Source: Liolophura sinensis
Lineage: Eukaryota > Mollusca > Polyplacophora > Chitonida > Chitonidae
DNA: 64,000 nucleotides
Assembly (NCBI RefSeq): GCF_032854445.1
Contig: NC_088295.1
Coordinates: 59,561,249-59,625,248, forward strand
Direction: 5' to 3'
Each line of letters starts with the position of its first letter. Positions within the stretch are counted from its first letter, which is position 1. Below, piece after piece: positions 24,901 through 39,900 of this stretch. The notes under the pieces were generated by a model that was given only the letters and a program-made list of their open reading frames with translations, did no database searches and was not told where the DNA came from. A program made the translations under genes and the position numbers.

Positions 24901-27900
24901 AACATGGCTGAAGCGGAATTGGGTGAAAAAAAAAGTGCAGTGATGTAAATGTAACTTATTAGGTGTAGAAAGAATATCGTCGTCAAGGGCAACATCATCA
25001 TGTTGAATGCCGAGAACAATATGGCTGTATTAAGTTTGTTTGGGGTTGCCCATAAGGACTCCATCAAAATAGGATATAAGACTCCTTAGTAAAATCAGTC
25101 AACAACTTAATGTGGATTTTTTTTTTTACAGTTCCAGAGCAACATAATAAGGTAAATCTACAGTTTCGTTAAGCTAAACCGGAAACGTAAAATGAAGTTG
25201 AATAATATTAAATTTTTCAGACTATTTTACATTTAAAGTACTGTTTTGTTATTGATGGTGGAATACTTATTTATTTCATTGTTGTTTAACGCCATTCTCA
25301 AGAATTCCTCACGTATAGAATGATTTTCAGTATTATGAGCCGTGGCGAGTTAATGACGAACTACCCCAAATTTATGATGCTGGCATATATAATATCATGT
25401 TATGCAAAAGGGGATAATCCTTTTCATGACAAAATTCAAACGTTTAATGAGACTAGCATTTGACACTCAGTCGGCTTCATGCAGACTGCTGCCCCCCCCC
25501 CCCCACCCCCGACCACCCCACCAGGCCAATATACGGTTCCTACACCTATGAGGTGTGCTGTTCCCAAAACGTGCAAACTAATGCCCAGTAACATCCAAAA
25601 CTGTTGAAGACATGCGCGCGATTGCTAGTTTATCAATGTTAGTTAAATGTACGTAAGCCTTTTTCATTCTTTCTTTACTCGGTTGCAGGGTCCGCTTAGC
25701 CAGGATGGTGAGTATGACGCGCATTCTCACGTAAAAAGTCATTGTGTTATACATTGTTAAATGGATAAAGAATTGACGCTGGTTGGCTTACAGAAGTGAT
25801 ATGTCTTTCTGGGGTAAACCATGCAGCATTGGTCGCGCTTGAATAAATCTTCCATACCTAAGATTCAGCTTAGGTCAGGTATAATCTGGACATACCCATC
25901 TCTGGCATCAGTCAATCAGATTCCATTCTGTATCACTTTGAGGTTCAAAAGTAGGGCAAAAATACATCTGCTTCATGAGAATTTGAGAGTTAATGATATA
26001 TTAGATAGGCTTTATTAATTACTAATTATTAATGTAAGGTGAGAAACCGTACAGTATATCAATGTATGGTTTATGTAAAAAGTCAGACGATGCAAAATCC
26101 GCGCATATTTTATCAAATTTTAGCTGAAATTTAGGCTAAGAATCAGGATTACCTGTTACGGCCAGTCTATTTTCTCCACCTACCATCTTAATCTTTTCGG
26201 TTGATGCCAGGGTTATACTCTTGACCTTATGATGTGTTTCTTCCGGGCATGCCTCGGAGGCATTGATATGTCTTTTTCTGCCTTTTGGCAACATTGAATA
26301 ATTTTAAAAAGTCCGTTAATATTTGAAAAAATAGATGTTCACAGAAAAAGAATTAGAAGGCGTAGGGACGTAATATTCTGTTGGATAAAAAGTTATAATG
26401 AAAAAATAACACTCCTGTAGTCGCTAGCGCAACATAACATTCGTTGAAGACCACTTTTCTTCCACCAACATGGTAAACATATCCCTCCCACCATATTTTT
26501 CCACAGATGAAACGGAATGTTATCGTATAAGTAAAAAAAGTATACCATTAACAATAATCAATAACATAAATGTAACCAGCTGATACGCATACACACACGC
26601 ACACAGTGAAAGGGGCTGTGAGTATATACACTAACTTTTCTTAGGCGTTGAGTCTATGGCGGGCTTTTTAGGTTAGCATTTGCACACAGCACACTAATAA
26701 TACGTCTTATTTAGTTCTATGGAAGGAAAGTTCTTTGCCAGTCCTATACTTCTAGTGAGTAGACAAGTGTTCTTACGTAAATGAGTGAGTGAGTGAGTGA
26801 GTGCTTGGGTTTAAGGTGAGTGCTTAGGGCTGTCGTACTCGACAATTTTGTTATATGACGACGAAGGAATCCTTGGAGAGTATGTAATGTGTCTCCTTGT
26901 TGCAGGACGGATTTCCACCGCTCTTTTACCTAGTGCTGCTTCACTGAGACGACTTACCGAAGTCAAGTAAGACGCCCTGCCCGAGCTATTATACTGATAC
27001 GGATCAACCAGTCGTTGCACTATCTCCTTCATGCCTAACGCGAATGAATTAAAGGCGTTAAAACAATACTAATTCGGCTTACACTTCATTTTTCTTGCAC
27101 AGATGCTGTACCATTGTTCATGACACCCCCCAGGAGAGAAAGGCCAATCTCGGTAAAAAATTATTTTAGTATCACTCGGCGTAAGAAACCGATTCACCTG
27201 TAAATTACAACGTATTTCACTTTATATACGACAGCGGCCAGCATTATGGTGGGAGGAAACCGGGCAGAGCCCGGGGATAACCCACGACCATCCGCAGGTA
27301 ACTGCCAGACTTTTCCACATACGGTCGGAGAGGAAGCCAGCATGAGCTGGACTTGAACTCACAGCGACCGCATTGGTAGGAGGCTTCTGGGTCATTACGC
27401 TGTACTAGCACGCTAACCAACTGTGCCATAGAAGCCCCCACAGCTCTCATTAAACATAAAGAAATGCACATGGTCTCCTGTAAAGTACTAATTAAGAGAT
27501 GGTTGAAATGCTGCAAATATACTACTTTTAGATTTTACAAGGTGTATATATTATTGGATTATCTCAAAGAATAGTGAGAGAACGTGTTCAAAAACAAATA
27601 CGTATAAACGTCGAAATTTGTTGAGCAGTAACAACTGCTTTAGTGTATCGACTTACTTGAGCCGGATGTAAAGTAATGGTATATGACACAAAAGAGTTCA
27701 GGGTTCAATACCGGCTTGTGCCAGGGAATTTGTATATTGCCCCGCTCTCATTGTGTGCGTTAACTTTGTGAACTTATAGGCTCCTGAGCCCGTTTGCAGT
27801 CTTTCTTCATTGCAGATCACATGCCCTTCAGCAGCATACGGCGTGGAATTTTGTATCATTGTGACGAGTTAAGTGAGAAAGTTCGTCACTACTGTTTCAG

Positions 27901-30900
27901 TGGTCTGTGGTTCCCCCTGGTTTCCTCAAGCTATAAAACTGACAGCCTCCGGATCAAAGTATTCGATGCATGCTCAATGAAAGTATTGAGCATGGCGTTA
28001 AATAACGATGAAATGAATATTTTACATGAATAATTTAGGGTTTTGTTTTATTGATTTCAGGGTCCTCTAAGCCAGGATGGTAAGTAAGGTTCATGTTTAG
28101 AAAGAAGAAAAGTAAACTATGAAAGTCTTTGCCATACACACCTGTAACAAACTGAGTACATAAATGGCATGTGTTTTGTTATTAGAGTAATGAGAACACA
28201 CATACTTCATACAGTCATAGTCTATTTTGACCTTTCCATTTAGTGTAAGATAAGCGAAAACAACATATAGAGTAAAATGAAAGCAGAGGCAGTCTTTTGT
28301 GAGTGAGTGAGTGCTTGGGGTTTAACGTCGTACTCAACAATTTTTCAGTCATATGACGACGAAGGAATCATTAGGGTGCATGTACGTGAAAGTCTTTGAA
28401 CGTGAATGTACGTGGTGCATGTACGTGAAATGTGCCTCCTTGTTGCAGGACGGATTTCCACCTCTCTTTTATTTAGTGCTGCATCACTGAGACGACTTAC
28501 CGAAGGCAAGTAAGCCGCCTCGCCCGAGCCATTATACTGATACGGGTCAACCAGTCGTTGCACTATCCACTTCATGCCGAACGCCAAGAGAGGAAGTTAC
28601 AACTTCCTCTTTTAAAGTCTTAGGTGTGACTCGATCAAGGATTGATCCTGGATCTACCGGTCCCGAAGCGGACGCTCTACCAACTGTGCTATCCGGGCCA
28701 GTTCAGTCTTTTGTCATGTAACCTTTAAAAGTACAGCATACAAATACTACCTCTGGATTTGTTGCTCAAAGGAAAGTTCTAAACGATTCCTGTTTCTCGT
28801 GTAATGAATTTTTCAAACATGTAATGGTTAAATGCGGTAATACAATATGAATTCGTCACACTCTCTTGTTTTCTGTAGATGCAGCACCTATGTTCATTGT
28901 GCCCCCAAGAAGAGACAGGCCAATTTCGGTAAAAAAAATTTAATTTTGAGCGTCAAATCCAACATGTTTATACCACTCGTAGATCGTGAAGGGATGCTCC
29001 AAGTCGTTAATCGCAAAACTCATTTCCAAAACCACTTCCTAAATATCATTTGCTAAAGGAATATGTAAGAAATCTTATATAAGTAGCAGATAATGCTGGT
29101 AACATGTAAGAGAAAGAAGCCATTCTCTGCATGACAGCCATTTCACATTTTAGTCGGACACAAGTTTAGATGTGTCAGTCGAGCTTTGAATGCCAGAGTT
29201 CATAAAAGCAGCATTATTGAACATGATGTTAAGACACCCCCTAGTCCCGGGTTAAGCAGAATTAGATACCATTATGGCATACATCACCACAGACCCTGAA
29301 CGCTCTGTCTATATTTTGCCTAAAGACTGTTAAATATATGATGTGAACAAGTGAGAAATTCGTCACTACCTTCCAATGGTTTGTGGTTCACCCTAGTTTC
29401 CTTGACCCATAAAACTGACAACCGTCGTAGAAGTATTGAGCATGGTGTCAAATAACTAATTAATCCTGTGACGGCGCTTGTGTGTCCGTTTGCGAAGTCA
29501 TTGTAATTCACTTATCGCCCATTATGTGTGCGTAATAAATGGCGAACATTCGTCTGTATTTAGTCGGCGGTTTCCTCCCCACCAATCGTATAAATGAAAC
29601 GTCTTAAGTGTGGTATTAAATATTTTGTATAAAGAGAAGTAATTTTGTGCTTTGTTTTATTGGTTTTAGGGTCCTCTAAGCCAGGATGGTGAGTATGACT
29701 AAATCGGGGCATTGTTGCATGAAGGTTCTATGTCAAATATGCTCCTTTTCATAAAGTTGTGTTGTGTGTAAATTGTTAAGGTATAGCTCTAAGCAACTGC
29801 AATCATAAACACATCCGTTATTCGAGGACATGATTTAACCAATAATTATTCTTGAAGAGAGACAGTGAGAAACCATAGAGTAATGTATGTATAAATTTGG
29901 TTTGGTTCCTCAAGGGAAAGTTCTAAACGAATCCTGCTTCAAACGTGTAATGGTTAAATGCGGTAATACAATATGAATTCGTCATACACTCTTGTTTTCT
30001 GTAGATGCAGCACCTATGTTCATTGTGCCCCCAAGAAGAGACAGGCCAATTTCGGTAAAAAAAAATTAATTTTGAGCGTCAAATCCAACATGTTTATAAC
30101 ACTCGTAGATCGTGAAGGGATATTCCAAGTCGTCATTCGCAAAACTCATTTCCAAAACCACTTCCTAAACATCATTTGCTAAAGGAATATGTAAGAAATC
30201 TTATATAAGTAGCAGATAATGCTGGTAACATGTAAGAGAAAGAAGTCATTCTCTGCATGACAGCCAGTTCACATTTTAGACTCGTCCGTGGATAATGTCG
30301 GACACAAGTTTAGATATCTCAGTCGAGCTTTGAATGCCAAAGTTCATAAAAGCAGCATGTTGATGTAATAAACATGATGTTAAGACACCCCCTAATCCCG
30401 GGTTAAGCAGAATTAGATACCATTATGGCATACATCACCACAGACCCTGAACGCTCTGTCTATATTTTGCCCAAAGACTGTTAAATGTATGAGGTGAACA
30501 GGTGAGAAATTCGTCACTACCTTCCAATGGTTTGTGGTTCACCCTAGTTTCCTTGACCCATAAAACTGACAACCGTCGTAGAAGTATTGAGCATGGTGTC
30601 AAATAACTAATTAATCCTGTGACGGCGCTTGTGTGTCCGTTTGCGAAGTCATTGTAATGCACTTATCGCCCACCATGTGTGCGTAATAAATGGCGAACAT
30701 TCGTCTGTATTTAGTCGGCCGTTTCCTCTCCACCAATCGTATAAATGAAACGTCTTAAGTGTGGTATTAAATATTTTGTATAAAGAAAAGTAATTGTGTG
30801 CTTTGTTTTATTGGTTTTAGGGTCCTCTAGGCCAGGATGGTGAGTATAACTAAATCGGGGCATTGTTGCATGAACGTGCTATGTCAAATATGCTCCTTTT

Positions 30901-33900
30901 CATAAAGTTGTGTTGTGTGTAAATTGTTAAGGTATAGCTCTAAGCAACTGCAATCATAAACACATCTGTTATCCGAGGACATGATTTAACCAATAATTAT
31001 TCTTGAAGAGAGACAGTGAGAAACCGTAGAGTAATGTATGTATAAATTTGGTTTGGTTCCTCAAGGGAAAGTTCTAAACGAATCCTGCTTCAAACGTGTA
31101 ATGGTTAAATGCGGTAATACAATATGAATTCGTCACACTCTCTTGTTTTCTGTAGATGCAGCACCTATGTTCATTGTGCCCCCAAGAAGAGACAGGCCAA
31201 TTTCGGTAAAAAAAAATTAATTTTGAGCGTCAAATCCAACATGTTTATACCACTCGTAGATCGTGAAGGGATGCTCCAAGTCGTTAATCGCAAAACTCAT
31301 TTCCAAAACCACTTCTTAAACATCATTTGCTAAAGGAATATGTAAGAAATCTTATATAAGTAGTAGATAATGCTGGTAACATGTAAGAGAAAGAAGTCAT
31401 TCTCTACATGACAGCCAGTTCACATTTTAGTCGGACACAAGTTTAGATATCTCAGTCGAGCTTTGAATGCCAAAGTTTATTGAACATGATGTTAAGACAT
31501 CCCCTAATCCCGGGTTAAGCAGAATTAGATACCATTATGGCATACATCACCACAGATCCTGAACGCTCTGTCTATATTTTGCCTAAAGACTGTTAAATAT
31601 ATGATGTGAACAAGTGAGAAATTCGTCATTACCTTCCAATGGTTTGTGGTTCACCCTAGTTTCCTTGACCCATAAAACTGACAACCGTCGTAGAAGTATT
31701 GAGCATGGTGTCAAATAACTAATTAATCCTGTGACGGCGCTTGTGTGTCCGTTTGCGAAGTCATTGTAGAGCACTTATCGCCCACCATGTGTGCGTAATA
31801 AAGGGCGAACGTTCGTCTGTATTTAGTCGGCGGTTTCCTCTCCACCAATCGTATAAATGAAACGTCTTAAGTGTGGTATTAAATATTTTGTATAAAGAAA
31901 AGTAATTGCGTGCTTTGTTTTATTGGTTTTAGGGTCCTCTAGGCCAGGATGGTGAGTATGACTACATCGGGGCATTGTTGCATGAAGGTTCTATGTCAGA
32001 TATGCTCCTTTTCATAACGTTGTGTTGTGTGTAAATTGTTAAGGTATAGCTCTAAGCAACTGCAATCATAAACACATCCGTTATTCGAGGACATGATTTA
32101 ACCAATAATTATTCTTGAAGAGAGACAGTGAGAAACCGTAGAGTAATGTATGTATAAATTTGGTTTGGTTCCTCAAGGGAAAGTTCTAAACGAATCCTGC
32201 TTCAAACGTGTAATGGTTAAATGCGGTAATACAATATTAATTCGTCATACACTCTTGTTTTCTGTAGATGCAGCACCTATGTTCATGGTGCCCCCAAGAA
32301 GAGACAGGCCAATTTCGGTAAAAAAAAATTAATTTTGAGCGTCAAATCCAACATGTTTATAACACTCGTAGATCGTGAAGGGATGCTCCAAGTCGTCATT
32401 CGCAAAACTCATTTCCAAAACCACTCCTAAACATCATTTGCTAAAGGAATATGTAAGAAAATCTTATATAAGTAGCAGATAATGCTGGTAACATGTAAAG
32501 AGAAAGAAGTCATTCTCTGCATGACAGCCAGTTCACATTTTAGACTCGTCCGTGGATAATGTCGGACACAAGTTTAGATATCTCAGTCGAGCTTTGAATG
32601 CCAAAGTTCATAAAAGCAGCATGTTGATGTAATAAACATGATGTTAAGACACACCCCTAATCCCGGGTTAAGCAGAATTAGATACCATTTATGGCATACA
32701 TCACCACAGACCCTGAACGCTCTGTCTATATTTTGCCCAAAGACTGTTAAATGTATGAGGTGAACAGGTGAGAAATTCGTCACTACCTTCCAATGGTTTG
32801 TGGTTCACCCTAGTTTCCTTGACCCATAAAACTGACAACCGTCGTAGAAGTATTGAGCATGGTGTCAAATAACTAATTAATCCTGTGACGGCGCTTGTGT
32901 GTCCGTTTGCGAAGTCATTGTAATGCACTTATCGCCCACCATGTGTGCGTAATAAAGGGCGAACATTCGTCTGTATTTAGTCGGGCCGTTTCTCCTCCCC
33001 ACCAATCGTATAAATGAAACGTCTTAAGTGTGGTATTAAATATTTTGTATAAAGGAAAAGTAATTGTGTGCTTTGTTTTATTGGTTTTAGGGTCCTCTAA
33101 GCCAGGATGGTGAGTATGACTAAATCGGGGCATTGTTGCATGAAGGTTCTATGTCAAATATGCTCCTTTTCATAAAGTTGTGTTGTGTGTAAATTGTTAA
33201 GGTATAGCTCTAAGCAACTGCAATCATAAACACATCCGTTATTCGAGGACATGATTTAACCAATAATTATTCTTGAAGAGAGACAGTGAGAAACCGTAGA
33301 GTAATGTATGTATAAATTTGGTTTGGTTCCTCAAGGGAAAGATCTAAACGAATCCTGCTTCAAAACGTGTAATGGTTAAATGCGGTAATACAATATGAAT
33401 TCGTCATACACTCTTGTTTTCTGTAGATGCAGCACCTATGTTCATTGTGCCCCAAGAAGAGACAGGCCAATTTCGGTAAAAAAAATTAATTTTGAGCGTC
33501 AAATCCAACATGTTTATACCACTCGTAGATCGTGAAGGGATATTCCAAGTCGTCATTCGGCAAAACTCATTTCCAAAACCACTTCCTAAACATCATTTGC
33601 TAAAGGAATATGTAAGAAATCTTATATAAGTAGCAGATAATGCTGGTAACATGTAAGAGAAAGAAGTCATTCTCTGCATGACAGCCATTTCACATTTTAG
33701 TCGGACACAAGTTTAGATGTGTCAGTCGAGCTTTGAATGCCAAAGTTCATAAAAGCAGCATTATTGAACATGATGTTAAAACACCCCCTAGTCCCGGGTT
33801 AAGCAGAATTAGATACCATTATGGCATACATCACCACAGACCCTGAACGCTCTGTCTATATTTTGCCCAAAGACTGTTAAATATATGATGTGAACAAGTG

Positions 33901-36900
33901 AGAAATTCGTCACTACCTTCCAATGGTTTGTGGTTCACCCTAGTTTCCTTGACCCATAAAACTAACAACTGCCGTAGAAGTATTGAGCATGGTGTCAAAT
34001 AACTAATTAATCCTGTGACGGCGCTTGTGTGTCCGTTTGCGAAGTCATTGTAGAGCACTTATCGCCCACCATGTGTGCGTAATAAATGGCGAACGTTCGT
34101 CTGTATTTAGTCGGCCGTTTCCTCCCCACCAATCGTATAAATGAAACGTCTTAAGTGTGGTATTAAATATTTTGTATAAAGAGAAGTAATTTTGTGCTTT
34201 GTTTTATTGGTTTTAGGGTCCTCTAAGCCAGGATGGTGAGTATGACTACATCGGGGCATTGTTGCATGAAGGTTCTATGTCAAATATGCTCCTTTTCATA
34301 AAGTTGTGTTGTGTGTAAATTGTTAAGGTATAGCTCTAAGCAACTGCAATCATAAACACATCCGTTATTCGAGGACATGATTTAACCAATAATTATTCTT
34401 GAAGAGAGACAGTGAGAAACCGTAGAGTAATGTATGTATAAATTTGGTTTGGTTCCTCAAGGGAAAGTTCTAAACGAATCCTGCTTCAAACGTGTAATGG
34501 TTAAATGCGGTAATACAATATTAATTCGTCATACACTCTTGTTTTCTGTAGATGCAGCACCTATGTTCATTGTGCCCCCAAGAAGAGACAGGCCAATTTC
34601 GGTAAAAAAAAATTAATTTTGAGCGTCAAATCCAACATGTTTATACCACTCGTAGATCGTGAAGGGATATTCCAAGTCGTCATTCGCAAAACTCATTTCC
34701 AAAACCACTTCCTAAACAACATTTGCTAAAGGAATATGTAAGAAATCTTATATAAGTAGTAGATAATGCTGGTAACATGTAAGAGAAAGAAGTCATTCTC
34801 TACATGACAGCCAGTTCACATTTTAGTCGGACACAAGTTTAGATATCTCAGTCGAGCTTTGAATGCCAAAGTTTATTGAACATAATGTTAAGACATACCC
34901 TAACCCCGGGTTAAGCAGAATTAGATACCATTATGGCATACATCACCACAGATCCTGAACGCTCTGTCTATATTTTGCCTAAAGAATGTTAAATATATGA
35001 TGTGAACAAGTGAGAAATTCGTCACCACCTTCCAATGGTTTGTGGTTCACCCTAGTTTCCTTGACCCATAAAACTGACAACCGTCGTAGAAGTATTGAGC
35101 ATGGTGTCAAATAACTAATTAATCCTGTGACGGCGCTTGTGTGTCCGTTTGCGAAGTCATTGTAGAGCACTTATCGCCCACCATGTGTGCGTAATAAAGG
35201 GCGAACGTTCGTCTGTATTTAGTCGGCGGTTTCCTCTCCACCAATCGTATAAATGAAACGTCTTAAGTGTGGTATTAAATATTTTGTATAAAGAAAAGTA
35301 ATTGTGTGCTTTGTTTTATTGGTTTTAGGGTCCTCTAAGCCAGGATGGTGAGTATGACTAAATCGGGGCATTGTTGCATGAAGGTTCTATGTCAGATATG
35401 TTCCTTTTCATAACGTTGTGTTGTGTGTAAATTGTTAAGGTATAGCTCTAAGCAACTGCAATCATAAACACATCTGTTATTCGAGGACATGATTTAACCA
35501 ATAATTATTCTTGAAGAGAGACAGTGAGAAACCATAGAGTAATGTATGTATAAATTTGGTTTGGTTCCTCAAGGGAAAGTTCTAAACGAATCCTGCTTCA
35601 AACGTGTAATGGTTAAATGCGGTAATACAATATGAATTCGTCACACTCTCTTGTTTTCTGTAGATGCAGCACCTATGTTCATTGTGCCCCCAAGAAGAGA
35701 CAGGCCAATTTCGGTAAAAAAAATTAATTTTGAGCGTCAAATCCAACATGTTTATACCACTCGTAGATCGTGAAGGGATGCTCCAAGTCGTCAATCGCAA
35801 AACTCATTTCCAAAACCACTTCCTAAACAACATTTGCTAAAGGAATATGTAAGAAATCTTATATAAGTAGCAGATAATGCTGGTAACATGTAAGAGAAAG
35901 AAGTCATTCTCTGCATGACAGCCAGTTCACATTTTAGTCGGACACAAGTTTAGATATGTCAGTCGAGCTTTGAATGCCAAAGTTCATAAAAGCAGCATTA
36001 TTGAACATGATGTTAAAACACCCCCTAGTCCCGGGTTAAGCAGAATTAGATAAGAAGTCATTCTCTGCATGACAGCCAGTTCACATTTTAGACTCGTCCG
36101 TGGATAAAGTCGGACACAAGTTTAGATATCTCAGTCGAGCTTTGAATGCCAAAGTTCATAAAAGCAGCATGTTGATGTAATAAACATGATGTTAAGACAC
36201 CCCCTAACCCCGGGTTAAGCAGAATTAGATACCAGTATGGCACACATCACCACAGACCCTGAACGCTCTGTCTATATTTTGCCCAAAGACTGTTAAATGT
36301 ATGAGGTGAACAAGTGAGAAATTCGTCATTACCTTCCAATGGTTTGTGGTTCACCTTAGTTTTCTTGACCCATAAAACTGACAACCGTCGTATAAGTATT
36401 GAGCATGGTGTCAAATAACTAATTAATCCTGTGACGGCGCTTGTGTGTCCGTTTGCGAAGTCATTGTAATGCACTTATCGCCCACCATGTGTGCGTAATA
36501 AAGGGCGAACATTCGTCTGTACTTAGTCGGCGGTTTCCTCTCCACCAATCGTATAAATGAAACGTCTTAATTGTGGTATTAAATATTTTGTATAAAGAAA
36601 AGTAATTGCGTGCTTTGTTTTATTGGTTTTAGGGTCCTCTAAGCCAGGATGGTGAGTATGACTACATCGGGGCATTGTTGCATGAAGGTTCTATGTCAAA
36701 TATGCTCCTTTTCATAAAGTTGTGTTGTGTGTAAATTGTTAAGGTATAGCTCTAAGCAACTGCAATCATAAACACATCCGTTATTCGAGGACATGATTTA
36801 ACCAATAATTATTCTTGAAGAGAGACAGTGAGAAACCGTAGAGTAATGTATGTATAAATTTGGTTTGGTTCCTCAAGGGAAAGTTCTAAACGAATCCTGC

Positions 36901-39900
36901 TTCAAACGTGTAATGGTTAAATGCGGTAATACAATATTAATTCGTCATACACTCTTGTTTTCTGTAGATGCAGCACCTATGTTCATGGTGCCCCCAAGAA
37001 GAGACAGGCCAATTTCGGTAAAAAAAATTTAATTTTGAGCGTCAAAGCCAACATGTTTATACCACTCGTAGATCGTGAAGGGATATTCCAAGTCGTCATT
37101 CGCAAAACTCATTTCCACAACCACTTCCTAAACAACATTTGCTAAAGGAATATGTAAGAAATCTTATATAAGTAGCAGATAATGCTGGTAACATGTAAGA
37201 GAAAGAAGTCATTCTCTGCATGACAGCCAGTTCACATTTTAGTCGGACACAAGTTTAGATATGTCAGTCGAGCTTTGAATGCCAAAGTTCATAAAAGCAG
37301 CATTATTGAACATGATGTTAAGACACCCCCTAGTCCCGGGTTAAGCAGAATTAGATTAGAAGTCATTCTCTTCATGACAGCCAGTTCACATTTTAGACTC
37401 GTCCGTGGATAATGTCGGACACAAGTTTAGATATCTCAGTCGAGCTTTGAATGCCAAAGTTCATAAAAGCAGCATGTTGATGTAATAAACATGATGTTAA
37501 GACACCCCTTAGCCCCGGGTTAAGCAGAATTAGATACCAGTATGGCATACATCACCACAGATCCTGAACGCTCTGTCTATATTTTGCCTAAAGACTGTTA
37601 AATGTATGAGGTGAACAAGTGAGAAATTCGTCATTACCTTCCAATGGTTTGTGGTTCACCCTAGTTTCCTTGACCCATAAAACTGACAACCGTCGTATAA
37701 GTATTGAGCATGGTGTCAAATAACTAATTAATCCTGTGACGGCGCTTGTGTGTCCGTTTGCGAAGTCATTGTAGAGCACTTATCGCCCACCATGTGTGCG
37801 TAATAAAGGGCGAACGTTCGTCTGTACTTAGTCGGCGGTTTCCTCTCCACCAATCGTATAAATGAAACGTCTTAAGTGTGGTATTAAATATTTTGTATAA
37901 AGAAAAGTAATTGTGTGCTTTGTTTTATTGGTTTTAGGGTCCTCTAAGCCAGGATGGTGAGTATGACTACATCGGGGCATTGTTGCATGAAGGTTCTATG
38001 TCAGATATGCTCCTTTTCATAAAGTTGTGTTGTGTGTAAATTGTTAAGGTATAGCTCTAAGCAACTGCAATCATAAACACATCTGTTATTCGAGGACATG
38101 ATTTAACCAATAATTATTCTTGAAGAGAGACAGTGAGAAACCGTAGAGTAATGTATGTATAAATTTGGTTTGGTTCCTCAAGGGAAAGTTCTAAACGAAT
38201 CCTGCTTCAAACGTGTAATGGTTAAATGCGGTAATACAATATTAATTCGTCATACACTCTTGTTTTCTGTAGATGCAGCACCTATGTTCATGGTGCCCCC
38301 AAGAAGAGACAGGCCAATTTCGGTAAAAAAAATTTAATTTTGAGCGTCAAAGCCAACATGTTTATACCACTCGTAGATCGTGAAGGGATATTCCAAGTCG
38401 TCATTCGCAAAACTCATTTCCACAACCACTTCCTAAACAACATTTCCTAAAGGAGTATGTAAGAAATCTTATATAAATAGCAGATAATGCTGGTAACATG
38501 TAAGAGAAAGAAGTCATTCTCTGCATGACAGCCAGTTCACATTTTAGTTGGACACAAGTTTAGATATGTCAGTCGAGCTTTGAATGCCAGAGTTCATAAA
38601 AGCAGCATTATTGAACATGATGTTAAAACACCCCCTAGTCCCGGGTTAAGCAGAATTAGATTATAAGTCATTCTCTTCATGACAGCCAGTTCACATTTTA
38701 GACTCGTCCGTGGATAATGTCGGACACAAGTTTAGATATCTCAGTCGAGCTTTGAATGCCAAAGTTCATAAAAGCAGCATGTTGATGTAATAAACATGAT
38801 GTTAAGACACCCCTTAGCCCCGGGTTAAGCAGAATTAGATACCAGTATGGCATACATCACCACAGACCCTGAACGCTCTGTCTATATTTTGCCTAAAGAC
38901 TGTTAAATGTATGAGGTGAACAGGTGAGAAATTCGTCACTACCTTCCAATGGTTTGTGGTTCACCCTAGTTTCCTTGACCAATAAAACTGACAACCGTCG
39001 TATAAGTATTGAGCATGGTGTCAAATAACTCATTAATCCTGTGACGGCGCTTGTGTGTCCGTTTGCGAAGTCATTGTAGAGCACTTATCGCCCACCATGT
39101 GTGCGTAATAAAGGGCGAACGTTCGTCTGTACTTAGTCGGCGGTTTCCTCTCCACCAATCGTATAAATGAAACGTCTTAAGTGTGGTATTAAATATTTTG
39201 TATAAAGAAAAGTAATTGTGTGCTTTGTTTTATTGGTTTTAGGGTCCTCTAAGCCAGGATGGTGAGTATGACTAAATCGGGGCATTGTTGCATGAAGGTT
39301 CTATGTCAGATATGCTCCTTTTCATAACGTTGTGTTGTGTGTAAATTGTTAAGGTATAGCTCTAAGCAACTGCAATCATAAACACATCCGTTATTCGAGG
39401 ACATGATTTAACCAATAATTATTCTTGAAGAGAGACAGTGAGAAACCGTAGCGTAATGTATGTATACCTTAGTTATTAACTGCTATTTAGAAAAACGACG
39501 CACCAAATTTGAACCCTGAGCTCAGCGCACAGGGGTGGTTACATGGTTGAAATTAAGAAACTCGTATTGTAAACAAATTTGTCACATACAGGTTCGCCCG
39601 CAACAATCTACTTTTGCCCTCGCTGCTTCTGTTGACCAATAGTCGTGTGGCTGATACGGTGATCCAGACTCCGAGCAGAAGAGCTCACGCAAACTTCCAG
39701 AACAATACAGTATGGTGATAATGCATTCATCATGCCTTTCGCAAAATCACCAGAAATACTCTAAATTTCCTGGAAGGTTGACACGCGCCCGTTACTCTTT
39801 GGAGTACGGGTTCAACTTTACGTCAATCACATATGTAATTAGGTCAGCATTGTTCCCCGCCTCACGCTCGAACGGTAACAGCACCAATGGAAAAAAAACA

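Larger units (their letters stand above)
28880..39460 (+). repeat. Tandem genomic array carrying gene 2 repeat exons
   Basis: Spacing of successive A exons from pair 3 is 1151, 1112, 1158, 1126, 1112, 1304, 1305 and 1305 bp. Introns as well as exons are nearly identical, so duplication is recent or the copies are homogenised. The 1.3-kb units contain an extra internal duplication (35.9-36.05 and 36.05-36.24 kb, and equivalents). Confidence 0.92.

Noticed and set aside
28879-39100. Repeated 60-75-codon frames in both strands of the gene 2 array
   Set aside because: They are unspliced readings of introns plus exon B, or antisense intron frames, repeated because the DNA is repeated.
28061-39261. 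CRISPR-like array of regularly spaced short repeats
   Set aside because: The repeats are exons with splice sites inside near-identical 1.1-1.3-kb units, not short direct repeats with unique spacers, and the DNA is eukaryotic.
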